From positions 1 to 64,000 of the forward strand of contig JAEWUM010000009.1 of the NCBI GenBank assembly GCA_023459355.1: 64,000 nt of DNA. The letters run 5' to 3'. Position numbers and translations under genes: made by a program. The DNA is from Bacteroidota bacterium. Its GTDB lineage: Bacteria > Bacteroidota > Bacteroidia > Bacteroidales > Paludibacteraceae. The notes under the pieces are model-generated. The model did no database searches and was not told the origin of the DNA. It saw only the letters and a list, made by a program, of their open reading frames with translations. Below, in pieces: positions 1-7,030 of the stretch (the stretch's first letter is position 1; every line of letters starts with the position of its first letter).

Positions 1-337
1 TCTGTAGGGCAATCTCCGTTTGCCTGTGACCTGAAAAACTCACTTCCACACCACCGGGAAACTTGATGTTAATTTCACCCGGAGTGACCTCATGAGGTTG
101 TGATGAACAAACAGAACCAGGAAGTGCCGATCTAAAACTAACCGGTGCGATACCCGGAGGAGCTGACTCTTCACGACTGCGCGATCGGTAGGGCCTTGCA
201 AACCCAAACTTGCTTTTCCAGTAATGGAAACTCGAAACGGTATACGCTTCATTGGAACAAAAATCACGGATGCTTAATCCGCTTTGCTGCTGGCGATCCA
301 AAATCGCCTTGAATTCTTCTTTGCTGACTGGATTCAT
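1..337 (-). CDS. tnpA: IS66-family accessory protein TnpA (partial, runs off the left edge)
   Basis: Starts at the ATG at 337-335 and stays open to the window edge (112 codons visible). The N-terminus carries a helix-turn-helix-like segment: DRQQQSGLSIRDFCSNEAYT followed by VSSFHYWKSKFGF, a pattern characteristic of the small IS66 TnpA/OrfA proteins of Bacteroidota (a residue stretch of the FCxxxxYTxSSFHYWK type). TnpA is a DNA-binding accessory protein needed, with TnpB and the TnpC transposase, for transposition. The C-terminal visible part (INIKFPGGVEVSFSG) matches the usual beta-rich tail. The gene is cut by the window edge, so integrity cannot be judged. Confidence 0.85.
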   Translation of the reverse strand, partial: MNPVSKEEFKAILDRQQQSGLSIRDFCSNEAYTVSSFHYWKSKFGFARPYRSRSREESAPPGIAPVSFRSALPGSVCSSQPHEVTPGEINIKFPGGVEVSFSGHRQTEIALQ

Positions 338-408
338 AATTGTAAATTTGCCAGCAAAGGTCAAGATAATTTTCAAACCATAAAACGTGTAGTTTATCGG
401 GGGCTTAC
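1..408 (-). mobile_element. Right end of an IS66-family insertion sequence
   Basis: The leftmost 408 bases look like one terminus of an IS66-type element that runs off the window. On the minus strand the end reads GTAAGCCCCCGATAAACT (408 back to 391), resembling the GTAA-starting terminal repeats of IS66 elements, and 70 bases inside it begins a tnpA gene reading inward. IS66 elements make 8-bp target duplications; the flanking candidate is aaaataaa (409-416), which cannot be tested without the other end. Whether the element is intact beyond the edge is unknown. Confidence 0.75.
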
Positions 409-436
409 AAAATAAAAAAGGTATGGTGCTAATACA

Positions 437-471
437 CACTAAGTGTAACCCATGCGGGCTAACACATAGTG
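437..471. repeat. Imperfect hairpin between IS end and toxin gene
   Basis: CACTAAGTGT (437-446) and ACACATAGTG (462-471) pair with one mismatch, with an inner CCC/GGG stem around atgc. It lies in the 153-bp gap between the IS66 end and the toxin gene. It has no T-run, so it is not an obvious terminator. Function unknown. Confidence 0.5.
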
Positions 472-537
472 CCTCTTGTTATGGGGCATAATGAAAGAAA
501 AAAGTTCATTTAAGAGATAACTTTGAAAAATTATAGT

Positions 538-545
538 TATCTTTG
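538..545 (+). promoter_or_regulatory. Putative -7 box for the toxin-antitoxin operon
   Basis: TATCTTTG matches the Bacteroidota -7 consensus TAnnTTTG. It ends 16 bases before the toxin ATG, which would leave a leader of about ten bases. No convincing TTTG box lies at the proper distance upstream. Confidence 0.45.
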
Positions 546-561
546 CGGTTAACAAAAGACA

Positions 562-906
562 ATGGCAAGAACAATTATATTTTACGAGGAATACTTCATT
601 GAGTTTTATAAGACATTGGATAACAAAGTCAAAGAAAAGGTCAAGTATGTATTAGAAATGATAAAACAGGTTGATAGAGTTCCGGAGAAGTTTTTAGCAC
701 CAATGACAGGTTCTGATGGGTTATTTGAGATTCGTGTTGAGTATCAATCAAATATCTACCGGATTTTCTGTTGTTTTGATCAGGGACAATTGGTGGTACT
801 CTTCAATGGATTTCAGAAGAAAACCCAAAAAACTCCAAAAGTAGAAATTGAACGGGCAATGCGATTAAAGACAGCGTATTTTCAAACTAAAAAAGAAAGA
901 AAATGA
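562..906 (+). CDS. higB: RelE/HigB-type toxin (Gp49-like family)
   Basis: 114-residue protein of the phage-derived Gp49-like / HigB branch of the RelE-ParE superfamily. It shows the family layout: N-terminal helices, then LAPMTGSDGLFEIRVEY, a core strand YRIFCCFDQGQLVVLFNGF, and a basic tail (QKKTQKTPKVEIERA). Family members are ribosome-dependent mRNA interferases that stop growth when the antitoxin is lost. The stop overlaps the start of the downstream HTH gene (ATGA, 903-906), which is the classical toxin-first order of HigBA. It sits immediately beside an IS66 end in an accessory region. The catalytic ability was not testable from sequence; the family assignment is solid by pattern. Confidence 0.85.
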   Translation: MARTIIFYEEYFIEFYKTLDNKVKEKVKYVLEMIKQVDRVPEKFLAPMTGSDGLFEIRVEYQSNIYRIFCCFDQGQLVVLFNGFQKKTQKTPKVEIERAMRLKTAYFQTKKERK

Positions 907-1202
907 AGGAATACAAAAATATCTCGAATTTTGACGATCTGATTGACTTCGAGCACGGAAAAATAGGAACAGAAAGTCGCAATGAATACGAGGAACGTGC
1001 TCAAATGTTTATAGTGAGTGAAATGCTAAAAGAGGCAAGAAAACAAGCAAATTTAACTCAGGAAGAATTGGCGGAAAAAGCCGGGACAAAAAAGAGTTAT
1101 ATTTCAAAAGTTGAGAATGCTAAAGGAAATATACAACTATCGACTTTGATTCGGATATTTGAAAAAGGTTTGAATCGAAAGATAGGATTGACCTTCTTAT
1201 AA
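903..1202 (+). CDS. higA: HigA-type antitoxin, XRE-family HTH protein
   Basis: 99 residues with a helix-turn-helix at roughly 37-92: EARKQANLTQEELAEKAGTK then KSYISKVENAKGNIQLSTL, the canonical Cro/C1 (XRE) pattern. The N-terminal 35 residues (acidic, EYEERAQMF) probably include the toxin-contacting part. By family knowledge HigA neutralises HigB and represses its own operon by binding the promoter. It overlaps the toxin by four bases, so the two are translationally coupled. Only 16 bases after its stop begins the 3' end of a group II intron remnant on the opposite strand. Confidence 0.85.
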   Translation: MKEYKNISNFDDLIDFEHGKIGTESRNEYEERAQMFIVSEMLKEARKQANLTQEELAEKAGTKKSYISKVENAKGNIQLSTLIRIFEKGLNRKIGLTFL

Positions 1203-1217
1203 GAAATTAACGCCCGC

Positions 1218-1506
1218 TAATCGAGTAGACCGCCCCGCCAGCATTAACTGACGGGGAGAGCCTCTCACACCACTGTATCCCTCCTTTGTCGGGATAAACT
1301 ACCTGTACTCGTATACAGCGGTTCGTTAATCCCGATTGCTATCGGGAGGTGCAATTCTGATGTAATAAGCAAACAAAGATTGGTAACCTCGTTTTTGCAG
1401 TCTCGCTTCCTTCAGTGCATACCTCACGGTAAACCACCTTGCGACTTACTAATGCTTCGGGCACGACCCCGCGCATAAGGGACTTGCACCCTCTGGAAAA
1501 ATACAC
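1218..1506 (-). mobile_element. Deletion remnant of a group II intron (5' domain I joined to domains V/VI, no RT gene)
   Basis: Read on the minus strand from 1506: GTGTATTTTTCCAGAGGG, GTGCAAGTCCCTTATGCGCG, then GTGAGGTATGCACTGAAGGA with AGCGAGAC, all typical of bacterial group II intron domain I. Within about 100 bases comes a domain V-like hairpin (CCGCTGTAT at 1321-1313 pairing with ATACAGTGG at 1278-1270), then GTGTGAGAGG and the terminal CTACTCGATT (ending near 1219). The whole reverse-transcriptase gene and most of domains I-IV are missing. A second, shorter copy of the 3' half lies at 3006-3185. Intron boundaries are my estimate. Confidence 0.65.
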
Positions 1507-1562
1507 CTGCTTTAAGCATTGTTTAACCAAAAATATTTATATTTTTGCATTTTTTCACTTGC

Positions 1563-1652
1563 TTTGCAGCAGGTGCGCACTGCCCATGCAGGGCGCACAC
1601 AGCAGCTATAAATCAGCGCTTTGCGCCGCTTCATAGCTGCAAACCGTTAGGC
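1563..1652 (+). repeat. attC-like palindromic site ending in GTTAGGC
   Basis: Arms TTTGCAGC (1563-1570) and GCTGCAAA (1636-1643) enclose two further hairpins (GTGCGC...GCGCAC near 1574-1598; CAGCTAT 1603-1609 with ATAGCTG 1633-1639). Three bases after the outer arm is GTTAGGC (1646-1652), which fits the integron R' core GTTRRRY. The matching left core is not clear: GTTTAAC (1520s) fits RYYYAAC but is far out. This resembles an integron recombination site or a cassette-associated repeat; no integrase is present. Confidence 0.35.
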
Positions 1653-1730
1653 GTCACAATAAAAAAAAGACAACGTTGCAGTTTAAAATTCCTCAAAGAT
1701 GGAGAAAATGTGATATTTGGGGAATTTCGT

Positions 1731-1738
1731 TATCTTTG
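1731..1738 (+). promoter_or_regulatory. Putative -7 box for the AAA ATPase gene
   Basis: TATCTTTG, a perfect TAnnTTTG, sits 24 bases before the ATG at 1763. The nearest upstream TTTG (1716-1719) is too close to be the partner box. Confidence 0.4.
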
Positions 1739-1762
1739 TAGTATAAATTTGAAAATAATCTT

Positions 1763-2974
1763 ATGCTCAAAATCTCAAGAAAAATAGAACTTGACAAACT
1801 TCTGGTTCTCAAAGACAAAAATTTCATTAAAGTTGTAACGGGTGTTCGCCGCGCAGGTAAATCTACATTGCTTCAACAATTTCAAGAACTGCTAAAGGCA
1901 AAAAATTCGAATGTGTCGATAATTTCCATAAATATGGATTTACCCGAATTTCGTTTTCTTGCTGAAAGAAACTGGAAAGAAATTTACGACTATATCAAAA
2001 CTTTGTTGCAAGAAACTGTAACGAATTATGTTTTCATTGACGAAGTTCAGAATATTCCAGGGTTCGAGAAACTGCTTGAAGGATTATATGTTACCCCAAA
2101 CATAGATTTGTATGTTACAGGTTCTAACGCTTATCTTTTATCCAGCGAATTAGCAACTATACTTACTGGAAGGGCGTATGAGATCAATGTTTTACCATTC
2201 TCGTTTGCCGAATATTTAGAATATACAGGGAAAACAACGAATTCGGACCGTGCTTTTGCTGATTATATGCGAACAGGTGGTTTTCCCGAAGCAGTTGGAT
2301 TTATTGAATCAGGTGAAAGTTATGCGTACGAATATCTGAAAACAGTTTTTCGAAACATTTACGAAAATGACATTCAAAAACGACACACAATATATTACGA
2401 AATTTCCTATAATGAGGTTGTTCATTTTTTGATTGACAGTATAGGTTCAAGTGTTTCTGCAAGAAATATTGCAAAAGTTCTTACTGCAAACGGAAAAAAA
2501 ATTGACAATAAAACAGTTTCAAGGTATATTGACACACTCGTTGAATCGTATCTGTTTTATAAAGTAAACCGTTACGACATAAAAGGAAAACAACATTTGG
2601 CAACTCAGGAAAAATACTATTTGGTGGACTTAGGCTTAAGATATGCATTGATAGGAAAAGAGCTTTCAGCAGATGCCGGGCATTTATTAGAGAATATTAT
2701 TTATCTTGAACTACTTCGTCGGAATTATCAAATATGGATAGGAAAGACAGATAACCTTGAAGTCGATTTTGTTGTACGTGATAAAGATGGTTATACACAG
2801 TATATTCAAGTAGCCTTTACAGTTAAAGAGAAAACAACACTTGAACGGGAACTCGCTCCATTTAATAAAATACCGGACTTCAACGAACGATTACTTATTA
2901 CAATGGATTACGAAACGGGAAACCATAATGGAGTGAAACAGTTAAATGCAATTGATTGGTTATTAAAACGATAA
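1763..2974 (+). CDS. AAA-type ATPase with C-terminal DUF4143 domain
   Basis: 403 residues. The N-terminal half is an AAA ATPase: Walker A GVRRAGKST (residues 27-35), Walker B YVFIDEVQNI (about 93-102), sensor region VTGSNAYLLSSELATILTGR. The C-terminal half is DUF4143, with LENIIYLELLRRNYQIWIGK then LEVDFVV, a segment that resembles a PD-(D/E)XK nuclease fold in this family. Members are abundant in Bacteroidota and archaea, usually as single mobile-looking genes; no precise biochemical role is established, so I assign none. The gene is intact, stands alone, and is bracketed by two group II intron remnants; a broken copy of its first 60 bases lies at 3217. Confidence 0.85.
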   Translation: MLKISRKIELDKLLVLKDKNFIKVVTGVRRAGKSTLLQQFQELLKAKNSNVSIISINMDLPEFRFLAERNWKEIYDYIKTLLQETVTNYVFIDEVQNIPGFEKLLEGLYVTPNIDLYVTGSNAYLLSSELATILTGRAYEINVLPFSFAEYLEYTGKTTNSDRAFADYMRTGGFPEAVGFIESGESYAYEYLKTVFRNIYENDIQKRHTIYYEISYNEVVHFLIDSIGSSVSARNIAKVLTANGKKIDNKTVSRYIDTLVESYLFYKVNRYDIKGKQHLATQEKYYLVDLGLRYALIGKELSADAGHLLENIIYLELLRRNYQIWIGKTDNLEVDFVVRDKDGYTQYIQVAFTVKEKTTLERELAPFNKIPDFNERLLITMDYETGNHNGVKQLNAIDWLLKR

Positions 2975-3005
2975 AAACTATTGAAAAACAAAATGGCGAC
3001 CGCCT

Positions 3006-3185
3006 AATCGAGTAGACTGCCCCGCCAGCTATAACTGACGGGGAGAGCCTCTCACACCACTGTATCCCTCCTTTGTCGGGGTAAACTACCGGTTCTCGTA
3101 TACAGCGGTTCGTTAATCCCAATTGCTACCGGAAGGCGCAATTCTGATGTAATAAGCAAATAAAAATTGGTAGCCTCGTTGTTGG
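3006..3185 (-). mobile_element. Second group II intron remnant (3' portion only)
   Basis: On the minus strand this repeats the 3' half of the remnant at 1218-1506 almost collinearly: CGAGG-TACCAAT, GCTTATTACATCAGAATTG, GAACCGCTGTATACGAG, the domain V-like arms (3108-3100 with 3065-3057), GTGTGAGAGG, and CTACTCGATT ending near 3006. Both copies carry the same extra hairpin segment (around CCCGACAAAGGAGGG) inside the domain V stem, so they derive from one already altered ancestor. The 5' domain I part present in the first copy is absent here. Confidence 0.6.
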
Positions 3186-3216
3186 TCAAGAATATTGAGA
3201 ATTGAAAAAGAATCTT

Positions 3217-3280
3217 ATGCACAAAATTTCAAATAAAATAGAACCTAATAAACTTCTTGTTCTCTCAAAGACAAAAACAC
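3217..3280 (+). pseudogene. Broken 5' copy of the DUF4143 ATPase gene
   Basis: The first 60 or so bases from the ATG at 3217 align with the start of the intact ATPase gene at 1763: MHKISNKIEPNKLLVL here against MLKISRKIELDKLLVL there, with the upstream bases (gaatcttatg / aatcttatg) also shared. A two-base insertion (tctc for tc) then shifts the frame before AAAGACAAAAA, and similarity ends near 3280, before the Walker A motif. An open frame continues to 3387 but encodes nothing recognisable. Confidence 0.7.
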
Positions 3281-3436
3281 TTGTAAATGAGTTAAAAGCA
3301 GGAGAAAAATCGGAAAAGATTCGCAATTTTGACAGAAAAAGAGTACTTTCATATCTTCACACCAAATACCTGCGCGATGAAATTTGAAATAAACAAGACT
3401 TAACCTAAACTCCGCCCAATTAAAAATTTTCTACGA

Positions 3437-3546
3437 CTGAGTTTGACTTGTATATCGACTGATTTCGACTTGTGTATCGACTAATTTCGACTTGTGTATC
3501 GACTGATTTCAACTCGCATCTCGACTGATTTCGACTTACTTCCCGA
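3437..3546. repeat. Tandem array A: five units of exactly 22 bp
   Basis: Units start at 3437, 3459, 3481, 3503 and 3525, each beginning ct(g/a)a(g/t)tt and ending in cga; the commonest form is ctgatttcgacttg followed by tgtatcga. A partial sixth unit (ctgattttc) starts at 3547. Because 22 is not a multiple of three and stops occur, it is not coding. No spacers, so it is not CRISPR. Confidence 0.9.
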
Positions 3547-3603
3547 CTGATTTTCAAAAATTGACGCCTGACTTTGCTCCATAAATCAACCTTGTACTAA
3601 AAT

Positions 3604-3713
3604 TACACCGCCGATGTAGTAGTTATACATCGGCGGTGTAGTGTTCGTACATCAGGCATGCAAGGTTGGTACATCGGCGATGTAAGATAAATACATCAGC
3701 GATGTAATAATGC
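3604..3713. repeat. Tandem array B: five units of exactly 22 bp, each a small palindrome
   Basis: Units start at 3604, 3626, 3648, 3670 and 3692. The first half of each unit is a dyad of the form tacatcggcgatgta (variants caccg-cgatg, catcgg-cggtg, catcagg-catg, catcag-cgatg); the second half (seven bases) differs between units. The array runs exactly into the stop codon (TAG, 3715-3713 minus) of the FadL-like gene, so transcripts of that gene would read through a row of hairpins. It is unrelated in sequence to array A although both have the same period. Confidence 0.9.
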
Positions 3714-5278
3714 TAAAACCTCAACCCGATAGTCCCGATTACATTTATATTGCTCGTGGTTACCATTCCGGCTACATTGGCCCGGCCGGGTGCTAATTTA
3801 TTGGAATTATAGGCATAGAACTTTTCATCGTAAACTTTGTTCATAACTGCCAAATCAATATACCAGTTCGACTCGCGGTATCCCAATCCTGCTGTTAAAT
3901 ACTGGGTGTTTCCGCTGGGGACAAAGTATTCAACATCGGTTCTGATGGTATTGGGATTGAACTCTTTCCCTAACTTGTCGGAGGTTGCGGGACTTGCAAA
4001 TGCATATCCGGCACGCAGGGAAAAATGATCGGTTAGCTTGTACTCACCACCAATTTTGAGCATCATCTGTTTGTTGAATAATGCTTTGATGCTGTCGTTT
4101 TCAAGTCCGTAATAGTTTGTGTTGTTCTGCATATCCATGAACATGGATCCTGAATTTAAACTGGTACTATATTCAATACCAATAACTCCTTTGTTTCCAA
4201 AAATGTAGGACCCGCTTATGCTATACTTGAAAGGTCCCTGTAACAAATAATTGTTATCGCCTTCCGGTGACATTTCTTTGTCGTTGATAAATCCGCTGTT
4301 GGTTTGATAACCGTATTTTAAATCAGCATAATGTAAGTCTTTTATGGCAAATACAGTAGGTAATTCAAGCGATAATCCTAAACGTAAATGATCAAGTGGA
4401 GCATAAATTGTTCCTGCTTTGAATCCTACACCGGTTCCATTCGACCTGAATGTATTTAGTAAAGACATATATCCATCCAACGAGAAGGTTTCTTTATATT
4501 CAGATTCTGAACGATATTCGAGATCATAAAAGTTAAGCGTAGCTCCTAAAAACAGTCTGTTGTTAAAATTACCTGACCAACTTAACGCGTATTCATTCAT
4601 ATATCCTTGTTCGCGTAAAGTGTAGTAGGGTGAAACTGTTTCATTCGGTAACAAAACAGATTCCCAGATATTATTTACGGTGTCAACTTCAGTGATTAAA
4701 CCGGCATTTGCTGCCATCACCGACATCCAGGGTATATATATGTTGTTGTATGGATTATAGTCACTTGCTTCATATAAATCATAGCCTGAAATTCCTTCTG
4801 AAAAATAAGCCAGATAATTTGTCAGAGAAGATGATGAGCCGCTTCCTCCATTTATTCTGGTACTTCTGTCAAAGTTTTTTAAACGGTTAAAGGCAAATGA
4901 AAAATTGGAATGTACCAGATTTGTACCTGAGTAGGATGAAACCGGAATGGCTAACACATAAGACAAATTATTGAAGCTTGGGCTGTATAATCCTTCAATC
5001 GTGGTATTGCCGTTTCTCCAGTTTGAAGTGGTTTCCTGGGTGTTGATACCCAGGGTGGCCGTCAACTCTGATTTTCTGTAAATACCCAGACCGGCCGGAT
5101 TATCTTTTATAGCAGATGGATCTCCGCCCAATGCGCCAAAGGCTCCTGCCATGGAAGTATAACGTGCCGTCCCGTTTATCTCGGGTTGTATGAACTTGAG
5201 TGCATCAAATTCCGATTGTCCTATCGCGATGCCGGTAGTTGTTAATGCTACGGCAATGATTGATAATATCCGTTTCAT
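3713..5278 (-). CDS. Outer-membrane protein of the OmpP1/FadL/TodX-like family
   Basis: 521 residues with an N-terminal signal peptide (MKRILSIIAVALTTTGIAIG, then QSEFDALKF). The mature start contains the FadL-family hatch-like motif MAGAFGALGGDPSAIKDNPA, and the rest is rich in alternating hydrophobic/aromatic strands ending in a terminal aromatic residue (VIGTIGLRF), as expected for an outer-membrane beta-barrel. FadL relatives carry hydrophobic compounds across the outer membrane; in Bacteroidota such proteins are often only annotated as hemin-receptor-like or OmpP1, so the substrate is unknown. It follows the aromatic-rich secreted protein gene by 56 bases and is probably co-transcribed. 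Its stop codon abuts tandem array B. Confidence 0.8.
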   Translation of the reverse strand: MKRILSIIAVALTTTGIAIGQSEFDALKFIQPEINGTARYTSMAGAFGALGGDPSAIKDNPAGLGIYRKSELTATLGINTQETTSNWRNGNTTIEGLYSPSFNNLSYVLAIPVSSYSGTNLVHSNFSFAFNRLKNFDRSTRINGGSGSSSSLTNYLAYFSEGISGYDLYEASDYNPYNNIYIPWMSVMAANAGLITEVDTVNNIWESVLLPNETVSPYYTLREQGYMNEYALSWSGNFNNRLFLGATLNFYDLEYRSESEYKETFSLDGYMSLLNTFRSNGTGVGFKAGTIYAPLDHLRLGLSLELPTVFAIKDLHYADLKYGYQTNSGFINDKEMSPEGDNNYLLQGPFKYSISGSYIFGNKGVIGIEYSTSLNSGSMFMDMQNNTNYYGLENDSIKALFNKQMMLKIGGEYKLTDHFSLRAGYAFASPATSDKLGKEFNPNTIRTDVEYFVPSGNTQYLTAGLGYRESNWYIDLAVMNKVYDEKFYAYNSNKLAPGRANVAGMVTTSNINVIGTIGLRF

Positions 5279-5334
5279 AATGTTTAATATATGAATAAGT
5301 TACTAATTTTTTATACCTTAAACCGGTCGAATCT

Positions 5335-6855
5335 TTATCTTCTTCCGCCACTGCTGCCACCGGAGCTTCTCGAACCGCCCGACGAGCTGGATCCTGAATA
5401 GGAGGATCCTGAGCTTGAACTTGAACGGGTAGTTGTACTTGGACTACTATACGATGGCGTACTGTAAGATTGTGATCTGGATGAACCGGATGAAGAACGT
5501 ACAGACGGTGTCGACACAGAAGGAGATGAATAGTTTTCACTTCTCGATGGGGTATAGGTGCTTCTGGTTGTTTTGGATGTACCTGTACCGGTTCTTACAG
5601 TGGAACTGCTTCTGTTAACCGTGGTTGCTTGTGTACTTCTGTTCGTTGTCGTTACAGGTGCTGTACGTGTTGTTGTTTGCGTACTTCTGTTCACAACAGC
5701 CTCCGTATTGCCTCGTGAAACTGAATTGTTATCCCTGATGATGGTTGCAGGCGTTCTACTGTCTCTGCTATATAAATCAACATTGTTTACTGTTCTGGTA
5801 CGTGTATCAATACCGCTGTTGCGAATCGTGTTGGTTGTCCGGGTAAGGGTATTGACATTGGATGTGTTTCTGATTGCACTTCTGGAATCGGTTGCCCGGT
5901 TTACAGCACCTCCGGATTCACTTGCTATTCTTTGTCTTTCGTTAGTTACAACAGCGCCTCTGCTGACCGCCGGACTGTAACTTCCCCCTGCAATCCGGGT
6001 ATTCATACTGCTGCTACCTGATCCTCCTCTGGCACCGCTGTAGTATTCTTTTCTGCGGTTCGCTTCGTTGTAGTTTTGGTTACGGGATGTTGTAACCGTA
6101 TTACCCCAGTAAGGATAATGATTCCAGTGGTGATATCCACTATAATAGGGATATCCCCAACCGCCGTAATAACCGGGATAATAGTGACTTCCCCAACCAC
6201 CATAGTATCCTCCGTAATATCCACCATAATAACCTCCATAGTATCCGTAGTTCCAGGGAGAACCATAATTCCAGCTGTTATAATAGGCATAGGGACTTCC
6301 ATACCAACTGTTTCTCCAATACCAGCTATTGTAGCTGTAGGGTCTCCAGAAATAATTATCCCAGAATGGGTTGGTCCACGTTGGGGTTACCCAGGCATAA
6401 GATCCGTCAACGTAAACATTCCAGTAATTGTCATCCAAAAAGTAAATATCAGTGTATTGAGGGTCTGAAATATGAATGGTGAATTTGGGGTTGTGGAACC
6501 TGCGAATGCGTTCGGCATATTCATATTCTGTTTTACCTCCATTGAAATCATTCAGATAATATCCGTCTTCAGCAATTGAATCTGTTTCTTCTGCTAAAGC
6601 AATGCTGTCATTCATTTCTGACAACAGATAAACGGTGTCTTTGTCAATAATCAGCGATTTATTTTTTTTGGTGTCAATGTAAATGATTTCTTTGGCCCCG
6701 TTCTTGTAATTAGGCTTTGCTGATTTGATTTTCTCAGTTGTCAGAACCTTATTGGCATCACTGGGCTTAAAGTAAATATCGTCAACTATATCCTGAGCCG
6801 GCAGGTACATGACCATGCTGATCAATAATACGAAGATTGCAATAGTTGTTTTCAT
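5335..6855 (-). CDS. Secreted protein with Tyr/Gly/Trp-rich and Ser/Thr-rich low-complexity regions
   Basis: 506 residues; I do not recognise a named domain. A signal peptide (MKTTIAIFVLLISMVMYLPA) is followed by a charged 120-residue region, then FTIHISDPQYTDIYFLDDNY, a tryptophan/tyrosine-rich stretch (about 150-260) with repeats of GYYGG, and a long Ser/Thr/Arg tail (about 290-506) ending in SSGGSSGGRR. The composition suggests an extended, possibly adhesive or matrix-like surface protein, but that is inference. It is the first gene of a likely two-gene unit with the FadL-like protein. A long frame opposite its Ser/Thr-rich region is a composition artefact. Confidence 0.75.
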   Translation of the reverse strand: MKTTIAIFVLLISMVMYLPAQDIVDDIYFKPSDANKVLTTEKIKSAKPNYKNGAKEIIYIDTKKNKSLIIDKDTVYLLSEMNDSIALAEETDSIAEDGYYLNDFNGGKTEYEYAERIRRFHNPKFTIHISDPQYTDIYFLDDNYWNVYVDGSYAWVTPTWTNPFWDNYFWRPYSYNSWYWRNSWYGSPYAYYNSWNYGSPWNYGYYGGYYGGYYGGYYGGWGSHYYPGYYGGWGYPYYSGYHHWNHYPYWGNTVTTSRNQNYNEANRRKEYYSGARGGSGSSSMNTRIAGGSYSPAVSRGAVVTNERQRIASESGGAVNRATDSRSAIRNTSNVNTLTRTTNTIRNSGIDTRTRTVNNVDLYSRDSRTPATIIRDNNSVSRGNTEAVVNRSTQTTTRTAPVTTTNRSTQATTVNRSSSTVRTGTGTSKTTRSTYTPSRSENYSSPSVSTPSVRSSSGSSRSQSYSTPSYSSPSTTTRSSSSSGSSYSGSSSSGGSRSSGGSSGGRR

Positions 6856-6860
6856 AATGT

Positions 6861-6870
6861 TCCCCTCCCT
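6861..6870 (-). promoter_or_regulatory. Strong Shine-Dalgarno sequence
   Basis: Minus-strand AGGGAGGGGA lies five bases before the start codon at 6855. Most genes in this window lack any purine-rich SD, so such a strong one is unusual here and fixes the start of the aromatic-rich protein. Confidence 0.6.
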
Positions 6871-7030
6871 TATAGTTTGAATGTCTTATTTTTTACTGTT
6901 TGTAAGCTGACTGTTCAGCATAAAGAATATATCAATAATTATACCAATATGCGTTAAAATTTGGTTTGTTCGAATTTATCTACATTGTTGTTTGGTAAAA
7001 TACGATTCAGTACTTAAATTCTTCAAATAA

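Noticed and set aside
1439..1787. Small plus-strand proteins between the antitoxin and the AAA ATPase
   Set aside because: They cover the intron remnant and the attC-like hairpin and show no family features.
3437..3713. CRISPR array
   Set aside because: Units are contiguous 22-mers with gradual divergence and no spacers, and no cas genes are present.
5558..5980. Plus-strand 140-residue hydrophobic protein
   Set aside because: Lies entirely opposite the serine/threonine-rich part of the minus-strand secreted protein; its composition is the antisense reflection of Ser/Thr codons.
6076..6468. Plus-strand 130-residue Ile/Val-rich protein
   Set aside because: Antisense reflection of the Tyr/Gly/Trp repeats; no start signal and no homology pattern.
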